Origin: Clostridium ljungdahlii DSM 13528
Lineage (GTDB): Bacteria > Bacillota > Clostridia > Clostridiales > Clostridiaceae
Length of the DNA stretch: 64,000 bases
Direction: 5' to 3'
Assembly: GCF_000143685.1 (NCBI RefSeq)
Contig: NC_014328.1
Coordinates: 4,278,001 to 4,342,000 of the forward strand
Notes under the pieces: model-generated
What the model saw: the letters and a program-made list of their open reading frames with translations, nothing else
Database searches by the model: none
What the model was told of the DNA's origin: nothing
Program-made: the position numbers and the translations under genes
Part shown: one piece after another, positions 38,008-46,938 of the stretch
Layout: the number at the start of each line of letters is the position of its first letter
How positions within the stretch are numbered: position 1 is the first letter of the stretch

Positions 38008-38925
38008 CTAACAATTCTTTACCATATCAGCAATGGAGTAACTTGGCGAGCTTGTGATTGCCTTCACATTTCTTTGAAATCGTTCATATCTAAAACAGCA
38101 ATAATCAAGAAAATCATCTCCACTGTAATGTCTAATCATAGCCCATACCATCCAAAGTAAATCTTGTGCTACCATATAACTTTTTATCTTTACTATTTCT
38201 TCAGGTGTCGGAAGTTGTCCATAGTAGTCAACAAGAAGATATTGAATTGCTTCCTCGGTTAATTTAGATTCAAGAATATATGAAGCTACGTCCCAGCTTG
38301 GATCATTCATTCCGGAATATTCCCAATCTATAAGGTAGGTCTTTCCATTACTATCAACAATAAAATTTTCAGGAACCGTGTCATTATGGCACGGAACAGA
38401 AATTGTTTTTTTAATATTCTTTTCCATAAAATCAAGCAATTGTTTTTTTAATGTAGCGTAGTCAAAGAAAAAATCACCATTAAGCTTTTGAATTATATGT
38501 TCATATTTATTTAACTCCATCCGCCAATTAAATGAATTAGAAAAACACTTTTTGCTAGAGTGAGTTTTTTTCATGAGATCAGAAACAGATCTAAGAGTTA
38601 TAGGAGAACATGGATCAACTTGAGCAATATTTTTGCTGTTTTCAATATATACGCTAATTTTTATTCCACTATCCTCATCAAAATAAATACACTCAGAATT
38701 CAAACCAAGCTCTGCTGCTATTTTATCATTAAAACTTTCAATTTTACGATCAATCATCAGATTGGTCATGGCACCCGGTTGTCGGACAACATACTGTTTT
38801 CCATTGATATTCATAATATAGTTATAATTGGTAAGTCCACCTGCAAAACGAGATTTATCAAACATTATACTGTCATCGTTAAAAGCAAGACACAGTTTTT
38901 TTTGTACTAATTCTTCCATTTTCAT
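38008..38925 (-). CDS. licA: Choline kinase, LicA-like
   Basis: Phosphorylates choline to phosphocholine with ATP; APH/choline kinase fold, 305 aa. Shows RFAGGLTNYNYIMNINGKQYVVR at the N-lobe (two motifs), the Brenner-type catalytic loop PCHNDTVPENF, and LIDWEYSGMNDPSWDVASYILES as in LicA. Placed beside the choline-degrading locus, it could trap imported choline or divert it to anabolism (inference). Ethanolamine or thiamine kinase is the alternative. ATG at 38925 follows GGTGGA; ATG at 38943 has no site. Confidence 0.82.
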   Translation of the reverse strand: MKMEELVQKKLCLAFNDDSIMFDKSRFAGGLTNYNYIMNINGKQYVVRQPGAMTNLMIDRKIESFNDKIAAELGLNSECIYFDEDSGIKISVYIENSKNIAQVDPCSPITLRSVSDLMKKTHSSKKCFSNSFNWRMELNKYEHIIQKLNGDFFFDYATLKKQLLDFMEKNIKKTISVPCHNDTVPENFIVDSNGKTYLIDWEYSGMNDPSWDVASYILESKLTEEAIQYLLVDYYGQLPTPEEIVKIKSYMVAQDLLWMVWAMIRHYSGDDFLDYCCFRYERFQRNVKAITSSPSYSIADMVKNC

Positions 38926-39390
38926 AAATAATCCACCACACATATTTCAATCTTTTGTTTTGTCAATAAAAAACACAAGTAACCACCTAACACCGGTTTG
39001 TAACTTTCTGATCATACCCATTATTAATTTAATTATAACAATAATAGTCCCAAAAATCAACATATCGCTTTCTATTAGAGCCTTTATTAAATATTTCATA
39101 CCTTTTTTATAGATTATATATATTCTAATAGCAGTATTAATTGTAACTTCAAAAAAATGCAATAACAAATCATGTTTTGAAGTAGATATTGTTCAATAAA
39201 AGCAATATTGTACCATATAAATTTCTAACTAGATACAATAGTGCTAAAACTATATATTCTATTTACAATAAACTAGCCACTTTGTATGCTACCATGTAAA
39301 GTGATAATTGCGAAAGCATTTATTAAAAAAATAACAAAGTTTATTAAAAATCTGTAAAAAGTAACTGTAGAAAGAATAGGAGGGAAAATC
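38926..39390. other. Divergent gap with possible small ORF
   Basis: 465 bases between licA and the alcohol dehydrogenase gene. A possible 50-aa one-helix peptide (minus strand, about 38947-39099, MKYLIKALIESDMLIFG...) has a poor ribosome binding site and biased composition, and I give it little weight. The right part (39240-39300) holds blocks shared with the two permease promoters, described separately. Confidence 0.4.
39240..39300 (+). promoter_or_regulatory. Alcohol dehydrogenase upstream element shared with permease promoters
   Basis: Blocks AGTGC (39240), AACTATA, ACTAGC (39272) and TACCATGTAAA (39290-39300) occur in the same order upstream of the second permease gene (minus strand, 59600 to 59514), and partly upstream of the first. 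The last block lies about 100 bases before the start codon. Candidate site for the linked AraC-type response regulator. Confidence 0.45.
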
Positions 39391-40539
39391 ATGGAAGACA
39401 AGTTTGAAAATTTTAATTTGAAATCCAAGATTTATTTTAATAGGGAATCTATTCAACTTTTAGAGCAAGTCACTGGTTCTCGAGCATTTATTGTTGCAGA
39501 TGCTATTATGGGAAAACTTGGATATCTTCAAAAAGTAATAGATTACCTAAGCAAAGCTGGAATAAGTTCCGTTGTTTTTACGGGGGTACACCCTGATCCA
39601 GACGTCAATGTAATTGCAGATGCAATGAAATTGTACAAAAAAAGCGACGCAGATGTTCTCGTAGCACTAGGTGGAGGATCCAGTATTGATACCGCTAAGG
39701 GAATAATGTATTTTGCATGTAATTTAGGAAAAGCAATGGGCCAAGAAATGAAAAAACCTCTATTTATTGCAATTCCATCAACAAGTGGTACAGGCTCTGA
39801 AGTAACAAACTTTACTGTTATTACTTCTCAGAAAGAAAAGGTATGCATTATAGATGATTTTATTGCACCAGATGTTGCAATACTTGACTCAAGTTGTATT
39901 GATGGTCTGCCTCAGCGTATTGTAGCAGATACTGGTATAGATGTTCTAGTTCATTCTATTGAAGCCTATGTTTCCAAAAAAGCAACTGACTTTACAGACG
40001 CTCTTGCTGAAAAAGCAGTTAAATTAATTTTTGAGAATCTTCCAAAAATTTATAACGATAGTAAGGATTCCGAAGCTCGAGATCATGTTCAAAACGCTTC
40101 CTGTATAGCAGGAATAGCATTTACAAATGCTGGTCTTGGAATTAATCACAGCTTGGCTCATGCTATGGGTGGATCTTTCCACATTCCTCACGGCCGATCC
40201 AATGCACTTCTACTTAATGCAGTAATGGAATACAACGCTAGCTTGGTTGGAAATGCAAGCGAACATGCTATGGAAAAATACGCAAAACTAGCATCAATTC
40301 TACACCTTCCAGCTCGAACAACTCGCGAAGGCGCTGTAAGTTTTATTGAAGCTGTAGATAAATTAATAAAATCCCTAGGTGTTGAAGATAATATTCGATC
40401 TCTTGGGATTAAAGAAGATGAGTTTCAAAGTGCTCTAAATCATATGGCAGAAACAGCAATGCAAGATAGATGCACTCCAACTAATCCTAGAAAACCTTCT
40501 AAAGAAGAACTTATACATATTTATCAAAAATGTTATTAA
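39391..40539 (+). CDS. Iron-containing alcohol dehydrogenase (EutG/PduQ/CutO-like)
   Basis: Reduces acetaldehyde to ethanol with NADH, 382 aa. Shows LGGGSSIDTAKG, IPSTSGTGSEVTNFTVI, and the iron-ligand region GINHSLAHAMGGSFHIPHGRSN. Similar to the dehydrogenases found in ethanolamine, propanediol and choline microcompartment loci. Encoded apart from the shell operon and on the other strand. Its upstream region shares blocks with the permease promoters, supporting co-regulation. ATG follows AGGAGG. Confidence 0.9.
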   Translation: MEDKFENFNLKSKIYFNRESIQLLEQVTGSRAFIVADAIMGKLGYLQKVIDYLSKAGISSVVFTGVHPDPDVNVIADAMKLYKKSDADVLVALGGGSSIDTAKGIMYFACNLGKAMGQEMKKPLFIAIPSTSGTGSEVTNFTVITSQKEKVCIIDDFIAPDVAILDSSCIDGLPQRIVADTGIDVLVHSIEAYVSKKATDFTDALAEKAVKLIFENLPKIYNDSKDSEARDHVQNASCIAGIAFTNAGLGINHSLAHAMGGSFHIPHGRSNALLLNAVMEYNASLVGNASEHAMEKYAKLASILHLPARTTREGAVSFIEAVDKLIKSLGVEDNIRSLGIKEDEFQSALNHMAETAMQDRCTPTNPRKPSKEELIHIYQKCY

Positions 40540-40935
40540 TAAGTATCTCAACTTTCTCAATTTAGTTGAAAGTTGATAATTGATAGTGGACAGTGAAGGT
40601 GGATTTTTTGTGATAACTAGAAATCATCCTTCACTATTAATTTTTCATTATTAATTCTTAACTTGCGAAGCTTTGCTTTGCATTATTTTTAAATTATGTC
40701 TTAGTGCTTATAGTAAAAATTAATTTATTACTTAAAACTAGGAAAAATTAGAATCTAAATGTTTTATATTTACCCTCTTTTTTTGACAATATATGACAAG
40801 AAACTGTGGGAAAGTATAAAATATTGTTTACTTTTATATTTTTATATAATATAATATAAAAAAAGAACGTACTAGAATCTAATTAATTTCTTTTTTTGAG
40901 TATAAACTATAGGTCAGGAGACGGGTGTTATAAGG
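40540..40935. other. Gap with a repeat-like hairpin
   Basis: 396 bases without a gene. Around 40590-40645 an imperfect 17-base stem (AGTGAAGG...CCTTCACT) ends the dehydrogenase transcript. Flanking words such as GTTGATAATTGATAGTGGACAG and TTAATTTTTCATTATTAATTC have the look of clostridial intergenic repeats. A very AT-rich stretch (40824-40860, TTGTTT then overlapping TATAAT words) probably carries the promoter for the two-component genes. Confidence 0.45.
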
Positions 40936-42126
40936 ATGAATAAAACTGATAATCCACTTAAAAAATTTATAACCTCAAAGTTATATAGCCGCTATAGTGG
41001 TATTTTATCCCTATCAGATGTACCTTTATTTTTGGTAGATACAAATGGGGATATTTTACTTGAATTTATTCCCTCCCCAGATTTTTGTACTCATGTATGT
41101 CAGGAAAGAGAGTCTCATGTATGTCCTGACTATCAATGTCGATTACAATCTGGCAAGGAAGGTAGATTTGTATGCCGATATGGTCTTGAAAATATGATTT
41201 TTCCGATCATAGTAGACAATAAAACTGTAGGTTATATGGCTGGTATACAAGTATATTTGAAAGATAACGAATACAAAAAGTATATGATTGATGTCCAATC
41301 TCACAAAGATACTAAGACTGAGGAGCTAGAGTTTATCGCTAAATCGATTTTCTCACTAAAATCCGTAGAATCAAATAAAATTAAAGTATACGAGCGATTA
41401 TGTTGCGAAATTGCTAAAAATATTTCTCTTGATTTATCAGAAAGCACTAAGCTGTCCCATCAGGATGTGAAAAGGTTGTCAATTGAAAAGGAAATACTGG
41501 AAAAGAAGATCATTGATCTAGAATCAAAAAATATGTCTCTAGTCGTTAATCCTCATTTTTTGTTTAACACTTTAAATTGTATTGCCCGTGTGGCTTATTT
41601 TGAACATTCTCACGAAACAGAAGAGCTTATTTATTGCCTTTCTGATTTGCTGCGGTATAATTTAAAGCAGGGTAACCAGCTTCACACCATTGGTGCTGAA
41701 ATTAACAATATTGAGAAGTATTTATATATTCAAAAAGTAAGATTTAAAACTCGTCTGGAATATGATATCAACATTTCGGAAGATCTTAAGTCTTATAGAA
41801 TTCTCAATATGATTATCCAACCTATTGTTGAAAACTCTGTAATTCATGGAATAACCCCAAGGCGAGATGGAGGCAAAATAAGTATCTATGCAGAAAAATA
41901 TAAAGATGAAATTGTTATTTCCATTATGGATAATGGAAATGGTTTCCCAAAGGATGTTTTGCTTGACATACAACAATGTAAAAATAAATCTGGCCTAGGT
42001 TTTCAAAGTACAGACAAACGTTTAAAACGATATTACGGAGAACAATATGGATTGAAAATTTTAAAATCTGATTACAGTGGAAGCACCGTTACCATCACAA
42101 TTCCTGCAGAACCTATTGTGAGGTGA
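40936..42126 (+). CDS. PocR-domain sensor histidine kinase
   Basis: Cytosolic sensor, 396 aa, no membrane helix. N-terminal PocR ligand-binding domain (about 12-165) with a cysteine cluster (C51, C55, C63, C68, C80). A coiled coil (175-200) follows, then a LytS/YehU-type kinase with phospho-acceptor His207 in VNPHFLFNTLN and an HATPase domain (MIIQPIVENSVIHG, DNGNGFP, SGLGFQSTDKRL). PocR domains sense small metabolites in propanediol, glycerol and methanol systems. Beside the cut locus a choline-related ligand is likely (inference). Confidence 0.88.
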   Translation: MNKTDNPLKKFITSKLYSRYSGILSLSDVPLFLVDTNGDILLEFIPSPDFCTHVCQERESHVCPDYQCRLQSGKEGRFVCRYGLENMIFPIIVDNKTVGYMAGIQVYLKDNEYKKYMIDVQSHKDTKTEELEFIAKSIFSLKSVESNKIKVYERLCCEIAKNISLDLSESTKLSHQDVKRLSIEKEILEKKIIDLESKNMSLVVNPHFLFNTLNCIARVAYFEHSHETEELIYCLSDLLRYNLKQGNQLHTIGAEINNIEKYLYIQKVRFKTRLEYDINISEDLKSYRILNMIIQPIVENSVIHGITPRRDGGKISIYAEKYKDEIVISIMDNGNGFPKDVLLDIQQCKNKSGLGFQSTDKRLKRYYGEQYGLKILKSDYSGSTVTITIPAEPIVR

Positions 42127-42131
42127 TAATA

Positions 42132-42902
42132 ATGAGTATAGTATTGATTGTAGAAGATGAAATACTTGAACAAGAATTTCTCAAATCAATTGTACTTGAA
42201 GAACTTTTTCCAGAAGATGTATTACTGACCTGTGAAAGTGGAGTTCAGGCTATTAAACTAGCCAAACAATACAAGCCAAATATTATCATGATGGATGTAA
42301 TGATTCCCGAATTGGACGGTCTTAGTACTATTGAAGAAATCAGAAAATTTCTCCCCAACGTGCTTATTACAATTTTATCTGCTCACTCGGACTTTTCCTA
42401 TGCACAGAAAGCAATTAGTCTCCGGGTTTTTGAATACCTATTAAAACCTGTAAAGCCTAACATTATCAAACAAGTTTTTCGGAAGATGTTAGACTCCGCA
42501 GCTGATTGTAATATAGTACTAGATAAGAGCTCTGAAGAAAAGAACCCCGAATCCAAAGAATCTCAGCAATACTTTATTGAAAAGTCTATAAAATATATTA
42601 AAGAGCATTTTAGGGAAAAAATAACTTTACAAATAGTTGCCTCTACAGTATTTTTGAATCCAAAATATTTTAGTCGTGTCTTTAAAAAGGAACTAGGTGT
42701 CTCATTTTCAAAGTATGTAATTAATCTGAGAATTCAATATGCCTGCAGATTATTAAAAACAACTAATTATCGTGCTTATCGAATTTCATCAGAATATGGC
42801 TTTTCAGATCCATCTTATTTTAACAGGGTATTTTGTGCGGAGATGAATATGACTCCTCAAGCCTATAGAAAACATGCGCTTATGTCAATGGAAGATGACT
42901 AA
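42132..42902 (+). CDS. AraC-type response regulator
   Basis: 256 aa: receiver domain (VEDE, Asp55 in IIMMDVMIPELDG, LLKPVKP) and two AraC helix-turn-helix motifs (about 150-250, ITLQIVASTVFLNPKYFSRVFKKELG and RISSEYGFSDPSYFNRVF). Partner of the PocR kinase; the ATG lies 6 nt beyond the kinase stop codon with GAGGTGAT as site. Probably activates the cut microcompartment genes. Confidence 0.92.
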   Translation: MSIVLIVEDEILEQEFLKSIVLEELFPEDVLLTCESGVQAIKLAKQYKPNIIMMDVMIPELDGLSTIEEIRKFLPNVLITILSAHSDFSYAQKAISLRVFEYLLKPVKPNIIKQVFRKMLDSAADCNIVLDKSSEEKNPESKESQQYFIEKSIKYIKEHFREKITLQIVASTVFLNPKYFSRVFKKELGVSFSKYVINLRIQYACRLLKTTNYRAYRISSEYGFSDPSYFNRVFCAEMNMTPQAYRKHALMSMEDD

Positions 42903-42972
42903 ATTGTGTGTAGTTAATTTCATAGGAAAGATTGATATTTGAACTGTTCCCTGTTAAATGCACAGTTATATA

Positions 42973-43010
42973 TAATTAAAGCGCCAATTATACAATTGGC
43001 GCTTTAATTA
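42973..43010 (+). terminator. Terminator of the two-component operon
   Basis: Perfect 17-base stem with a 4-base loop, followed by TATTTT. Confidence 0.85.
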
Positions 43011-43045
43011 TATTTTCTGATAACATTTTTCTAAAGATCAAATAA

Positions 43046-43087
43046 GGAACGTATCTTGATTTAATTTACACAATCTAGATACGTTCC
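43046..43087 (-). terminator. Terminator of the microcompartment operon
   Basis: Perfect 11-base stem (GGAACGTATCT) and a 20-base loop, with a moderately T-rich tail on the minus strand. It lies about 100 bases after the last shell gene. Confidence 0.65.
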
Positions 43088-43185
43088 CTATACAAACTAT
43101 TACTTTTAACTATCTACCATGTCACATCATATCTGACTTATTTCAAAGTCATCTCTGCATATGCATTTAAACGGTAAACTGTAAT

Positions 43186-43482
43186 CTACTTTTCATCTTC
43201 CTTTAAATTAGTTTTAGGAAGGATAGTTTCAACTTCAACGTGTGGACGAGGAATAACATGAACAGAAACTAATTCTCCAACACGTTGTGCTGCTGCAGCA
43301 CCAGCATCAGTAGCTGCCTTTACAGCTCCTACATCTCCTCTTACCATTACTGTTACAAGACCGCCACCAACATGTTCTTTTCCTATTAGATAAACATTAG
43401 CTGCCTTTACCATTGCATCTGCAGCTTCAATTGAACCTACTAAACCTTTTGTTTCAATCATTCCTAATGCATCATATTTCAT
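43186..43482 (-). CDS. BMC-H shell protein, copy B
   Basis: Single-domain hexameric shell protein of 98 aa, PduA/EutM type. [20 protein letters not shown], the pore-lining [20 protein letters not shown] stretch, and [15 protein letters not shown] are visible. It differs from its neighbour at only three internal positions (residue 3 Tyr/Ser, 31 Tyr/Asn, Asn/Gly near the end) plus the extra C-terminal EK. Last gene of the operon. Confidence 0.96.
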   Translation of the reverse strand: MKYDALGMIETKGLVGSIEAADAMVKAANVYLIGKEHVGGGLVTVMVRGDVGAVKAATDAGAAAAQRVGELVSVHVIPRPHVEVETILPKTNLKEDEK

Positions 43483-43556
43483 TTTTATTTCCTCCTAGTT
43501 TATAATTTATTTTTTTTATTTTTTACTTTGTATCTTATATCCTATATCTTCTAATA

Positions 43557-43847
43557 TTAGTCTTCCTTTAAACCAGTTTTAGGAAGGATAGTTTCAACTT
43601 CAACGTGTGGACGAGGAATAACATGAACAGAAACTAATTCTCCAACACGTTGTGCTGCTGCAGCACCAGCATCAGTAGCTGCCTTTACTGCTCCTACATC
43701 TCCTCTTACCATTACTGTTACAAGACCGCCGCCAACATGTTCTTTACCTATTAAGTTAACGTTAGCTGCCTTAACCATTGCATCTGCAGCCTCTATAGAA
43801 CCTACTAACCCCTTTGTTTCAATCATTCCTAATGCATCAGATTTCAT
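43557..43847 (-). CDS. BMC-H shell protein, copy A
   Basis: PduA/EutM-type hexamer protein, 96 aa, nearly identical to the following copy. The C-terminal two-thirds of the two genes are almost the same at DNA level, while the first third differs at many silent sites, as expected from gene conversion. These two should be the major facet proteins, whose central pores pass choline and products. Confidence 0.96.
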   Translation of the reverse strand: MKSDALGMIETKGLVGSIEAADAMVKAANVNLIGKEHVGGGLVTVMVRGDVGAVKAATDAGAAAAQRVGELVSVHVIPRPHVEVETILPKTGLKED

Positions 43848-43895
43848 TTTTATTTCTCCTCTCCAAATACTGTTATTTTATAATTTATAATTTTA

Positions 43896-44546
43896 CTATT
43901 TTACTATTGTAATTTTTGATGAGTTGCCAACACACATTGCATTTGCTTCCTCTGTGTCAATATGGCATTCTAAAGCTGAAGTATCATTTGCTCTAATTGC
44001 AACATTATTATAAATTCCACCACGTGGTCCATCAACTTTAATGCTTACTGTCTGTCCATCATGCACCCCAAAATGTTGTGCATCTGCAGGAGTCATGTGA
44101 ATATGTCTTTGTGCAACAATCACACCTTCCTTTATTTGAACAGATCCCTTTGGTCCTATTATGGCAATTCCAGGTGTTCCGTGTAAATCACCGGACATCC
44201 TTACTTCTGGAGCTACTCCCAATTTGAAAGAATCTCCTCTTAGGATTTCTACCTGTGTCTTACTACGTAATGGTCCAAGAATTCTAATCTTCTCAATAGC
44301 TCCCTTTGGTCCACATACTGTTACTGTTTCTTTACAAGCATACTGTCCTGGTTGTGCTAAATCCTTTATCTTTGTTACCTGGTATCCTTCTCCAAATAAT
44401 ATGTTAAAATCTGCTTGTGAAAGATGAATGTGACGGTTTGAAACTCCAACCGGGATTTCATTTGTATCTTGCTTTGTCTCTGTAGAAGACTGACTACCTT
44501 GAACAGCTTCCAATAAAAGCTTTATAACAGCTTCGTACTTGTCCAT
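43896..44546 (-). CDS. pduL: Phosphate acetyl/propanoyltransferase
   Basis: Converts acetyl-CoA to acetyl phosphate inside the shell, recycling CoA. 216 aa. Two PduL domains with zinc-binding VSNRHIHLSQADF and VAQRHIHMTPADA. The N-terminal 17 residues (MDKYEAVIKLLLEAVQG) form an amphipathic helix typical of an encapsulation peptide, followed by a Ser/Thr/Gln linker. Overlaps nothing; 1 nt separates it from cutF. Confidence 0.96.
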   Translation of the reverse strand: MDKYEAVIKLLLEAVQGSQSSTETKQDTNEIPVGVSNRHIHLSQADFNILFGEGYQVTKIKDLAQPGQYACKETVTVCGPKGAIEKIRILGPLRSKTQVEILRGDSFKLGVAPEVRMSGDLHGTPGIAIIGPKGSVQIKEGVIVAQRHIHMTPADAQHFGVHDGQTVSIKVDGPRGGIYNNVAIRANDTSALECHIDTEEANAMCVGNSSKITIVK

Positions 44547-44547
44547 T

Positions 44548-46101
44548 TTAGTTAGCTCCCTTCATTGCAGCTACTAATTCACTTACGAGTCTAGCAAGTT
44601 TATCATTATCAGTAGTATCTGCAGCAGTGCTATCACAATTGCTCTTTGCTGCAAATTCTGCAGGGCTTGTAGCACAGAATCCTAAGTCATTTTTGCTTCC
44701 GCAAAGTTCAGGATGATTGAAAGTTGTATCGTCTGCAGCTAATGTAGTACAATCTTTAAGACCATATGCTACTCTCTTTATATTGATTAAATGTAATGGA
44801 GTAACATTTTCAGAAACAGAGCTTCCTCCCCATGTACCACAACCTAATGTAAATGCAGGTGCTAATCCTGTGCTTGCACCAGTACCTCCCTGGCTTCCAC
44901 CAGTATTAACTAAGATACGGGATGCTGGTTTTTTAGCAAACTTCATTACTAAGTCTCTATCATTTGTATGAATGTTCATTGTATGTCCAAGACCATTTTG
45001 AAGTAATCTTATACTAAGCTCACATGCTTCATGCCAATCTTTAACTGTATAGAAAGCAAGTACTGTTGTAAGTTTCTCATAAGATAGAGGGTAACCATTA
45101 CCAACTCCGCCTTGTTCTCCTATTAATACTTTTGTTCCTTCTGGAACTGTGAAACCTGCAGCTTCTGCTATAACCTGAGGAGCTCTTCCTACAAACTTAG
45201 CACTCATGCTGTGTGTACCAGGTTTAAAAAGTACGCTGCAAACTTTTGCAGTTTCTTCAGCTGTCATGAAATATCCGCCTTGTTTCTTAAATTCAGCTAC
45301 TATTTCATCATGGTTGCATTCTTCTGCAATTACAGACTGCTCGGATGCACAAATAGTACCATAGTCAAAACTCTTACTAGCTATTATATCTTTAACTGAT
45401 TGATGAACATCAGCAGTTCTTTCAATATAGGATGGAGAGTTACCAGCACCAACGCCTATTGCAGGTGTTCCTGAACTATATGCAGCCTTTACCATTCCAG
45501 GGCCTCCAGTTGCAATTATCATAGCAACTTCTTTAGCTTTCATAAGTTCATTTGTAGCTTGTATAGATGGTGTAACAATACCACCAATTACATTTGCAGG
45601 AGCTCCTGCTGCTACTGCTGCATCACGCATAAGTTCTATTGCTTTTGTTGAACATTTTAATGCAGCTGGGTGTGGTGAGAATACAATTGCATTTCTTGAT
45701 TTAATTGCAATGATTGATTTATAAATAACAGTAGATGTTGGATTTGTAGATGGTACAATACCCATTAATAAACCAACTGGTTCTGCAAATTCAATTACAC
45801 CTTCACTTTTATCTTCTTTTATAACACCAATAGTCTTCATATCCTTGATGTAATTATATACTGTAGTAGCAGCCATATGGTTCTTATAAGCCTTATCTTC
45901 AGCTTTTCCAAAACCAGTTTCTTCTGCAGCCATTTTACCAAGGCAAACTGCATTTTCTTCTGCTACCCTAACCATATTACATAGGATTTTATCAATTTGT
46001 TCTTCAGTATAATCAGCAATTTGGTCTGCTGCAATTTTTCCTAAACGTGCAAGATCTCTTGCTTCTTGTATAGAACGTAAGTCTTTATCAAAATTTTCCA
46101 A
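44548..46101 (-). CDS. cutF: CoA-acylating acetaldehyde dehydrogenase
   Basis: Oxidises acetaldehyde to acetyl-CoA with NAD. About 517 aa. Catalytic cysteine at residue 251 in SFDYGTICASEQSV; also VPSTNPTSTVIYKSIIAIKS and VNTGGSQGGTGASTGLAP. I place the start at TTG 46101, 7 nt after GGAGGG. That TTG aligns with the first residue of the paralogue at 55710, whereas the upstream ATG (46116) contains the binding site. The C-terminal 30 residues (DNDKLARLVSELVAAMKGAN) form an amphipathic helix that could target it to the shell lumen. Confidence 0.94.
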   Translation of the reverse strand: MENFDKDLRSIQEARDLARLGKIAADQIADYTEEQIDKILCNMVRVAEENAVCLGKMAAEETGFGKAEDKAYKNHMAATTVYNYIKDMKTIGVIKEDKSEGVIEFAEPVGLLMGIVPSTNPTSTVIYKSIIAIKSRNAIVFSPHPAALKCSTKAIELMRDAAVAAGAPANVIGGIVTPSIQATNELMKAKEVAMIIATGGPGMVKAAYSSGTPAIGVGAGNSPSYIERTADVHQSVKDIIASKSFDYGTICASEQSVIAEECNHDEIVAEFKKQGGYFMTAEETAKVCSVLFKPGTHSMSAKFVGRAPQVIAEAAGFTVPEGTKVLIGEQGGVGNGYPLSYEKLTTVLAFYTVKDWHEACELSIRLLQNGLGHTMNIHTNDRDLVMKFAKKPASRILVNTGGSQGGTGASTGLAPAFTLGCGTWGGSSVSENVTPLHLINIKRVAYGLKDCTTLAADDTTFNHPELCGSKNDLGFCATSPAEFAAKSNCDSTAADTTDNDKLARLVSELVAAMKGAN

Positions 46102-46152
46102 TTGTGTTCCCTCCATTGTTTATTATTTATATATTTTAATTTTTATAGCTGG

Positions 46153-46899
46153 CTAATTATGCCCATAATATTTTTTGAACTCTATAAGCAGTAACTTCTT
46201 GTCTGCTTTAGAAATGGATCTTCCTTTGATACCAAAGTTCTTATATTTACGAGCGAGATTTCGAAGCTCTATTACCTTAAACTTACTCAAAATCTCAATA
46301 GCTTTTTCTAAACCATAGTCAAGTACCATCTTATCTACGGCTTTCCTATTTAGTTTAGTTAAATCCATTTTCAAAGGATCAGTTATTTTTTCTGGCAAAA
46401 GCTCCTCATTCTCTGAATTTTCTACTGTTGAATTCTCTTCTTTAGAGTCTTCCACTGCTGGATCTTCCACTGTTGAATTCTCTTCTATTGAGTCCTCTAC
46501 TATTGAATCTTCTATTTTAACAGGAACCTCTACAGTATCTTCTTCAATTACTTCAACTGTTGTTTCATCTTCTGGTTGGTTTTTCGCTGGAGCGACAGTT
46601 GGAATATTTCTATCTTTCAGTGGTACTGCTGATACAATTATATTATCTAATTCCTCATGTGGACGGGGAATCACATGTTGTGAAACAAGCAATGTGTCAT
46701 TTATGTTTCTAACTGCCGCTCCACCAGCGTCTACAGCTGCCTTCACAGCACCCACATCACCAGTTACAGCAATCGAAACAAGTCCCCCTCCTACATATGT
46801 CTTTTCTAAGAGATTCACATCTGCTGCCTTGAGCATAGCATCTGCGCTCTCAATAGCTGCAATAAGTCCTATTGTTTCGATTAACCCAAGTGCCTGCAT
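46153..46899 (-). CDS. BMC-H shell protein with acidic repeat linker and SAP/Rho_N-like tail
   Basis: 248 aa. Residues 1-95 form a normal BMC-H domain ([40 protein letters not shown]). Residues 110-170 are an acidic linker of imperfect VEDS/EENSTVED repeats. Residues 178-248 are basic and helical (AIEILSKFKVIELRNLARKY, then GIKGRSISKADKKLLLIEFKK), resembling SAP or Rho N-terminal nucleic-acid-binding modules. EutK of ethanolamine loci likewise carries a DNA-binding-like tail. The tail's function is unproven. Confidence 0.85.
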   Translation of the reverse strand: MQALGLIETIGLIAAIESADAMLKAADVNLLEKTYVGGGLVSIAVTGDVGAVKAAVDAGGAAVRNINDTLLVSQHVIPRPHEELDNIIVSAVPLKDRNIPTVAPAKNQPEDETTVEVIEEDTVEVPVKIEDSIVEDSIEENSTVEDPAVEDSKEENSTVENSENEELLPEKITDPLKMDLTKLNRKAVDKMVLDYGLEKAIEILSKFKVIELRNLARKYKNFGIKGRSISKADKKLLLIEFKKYYGHN

Positions 46900-46938
46900 T
46901 GTTTAACCCTCCTAAACTTTGGTCAAGCATTCCAAATT

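Noticed and set aside
38947..39168. Hydrophobic 73-codon minus-strand frame upstream of licA
   Set aside because: TTG start without a binding site, low-complexity Ile/Lys composition. An internal ATG version has only a marginal site, so it is kept only as a remark in the gap entry.
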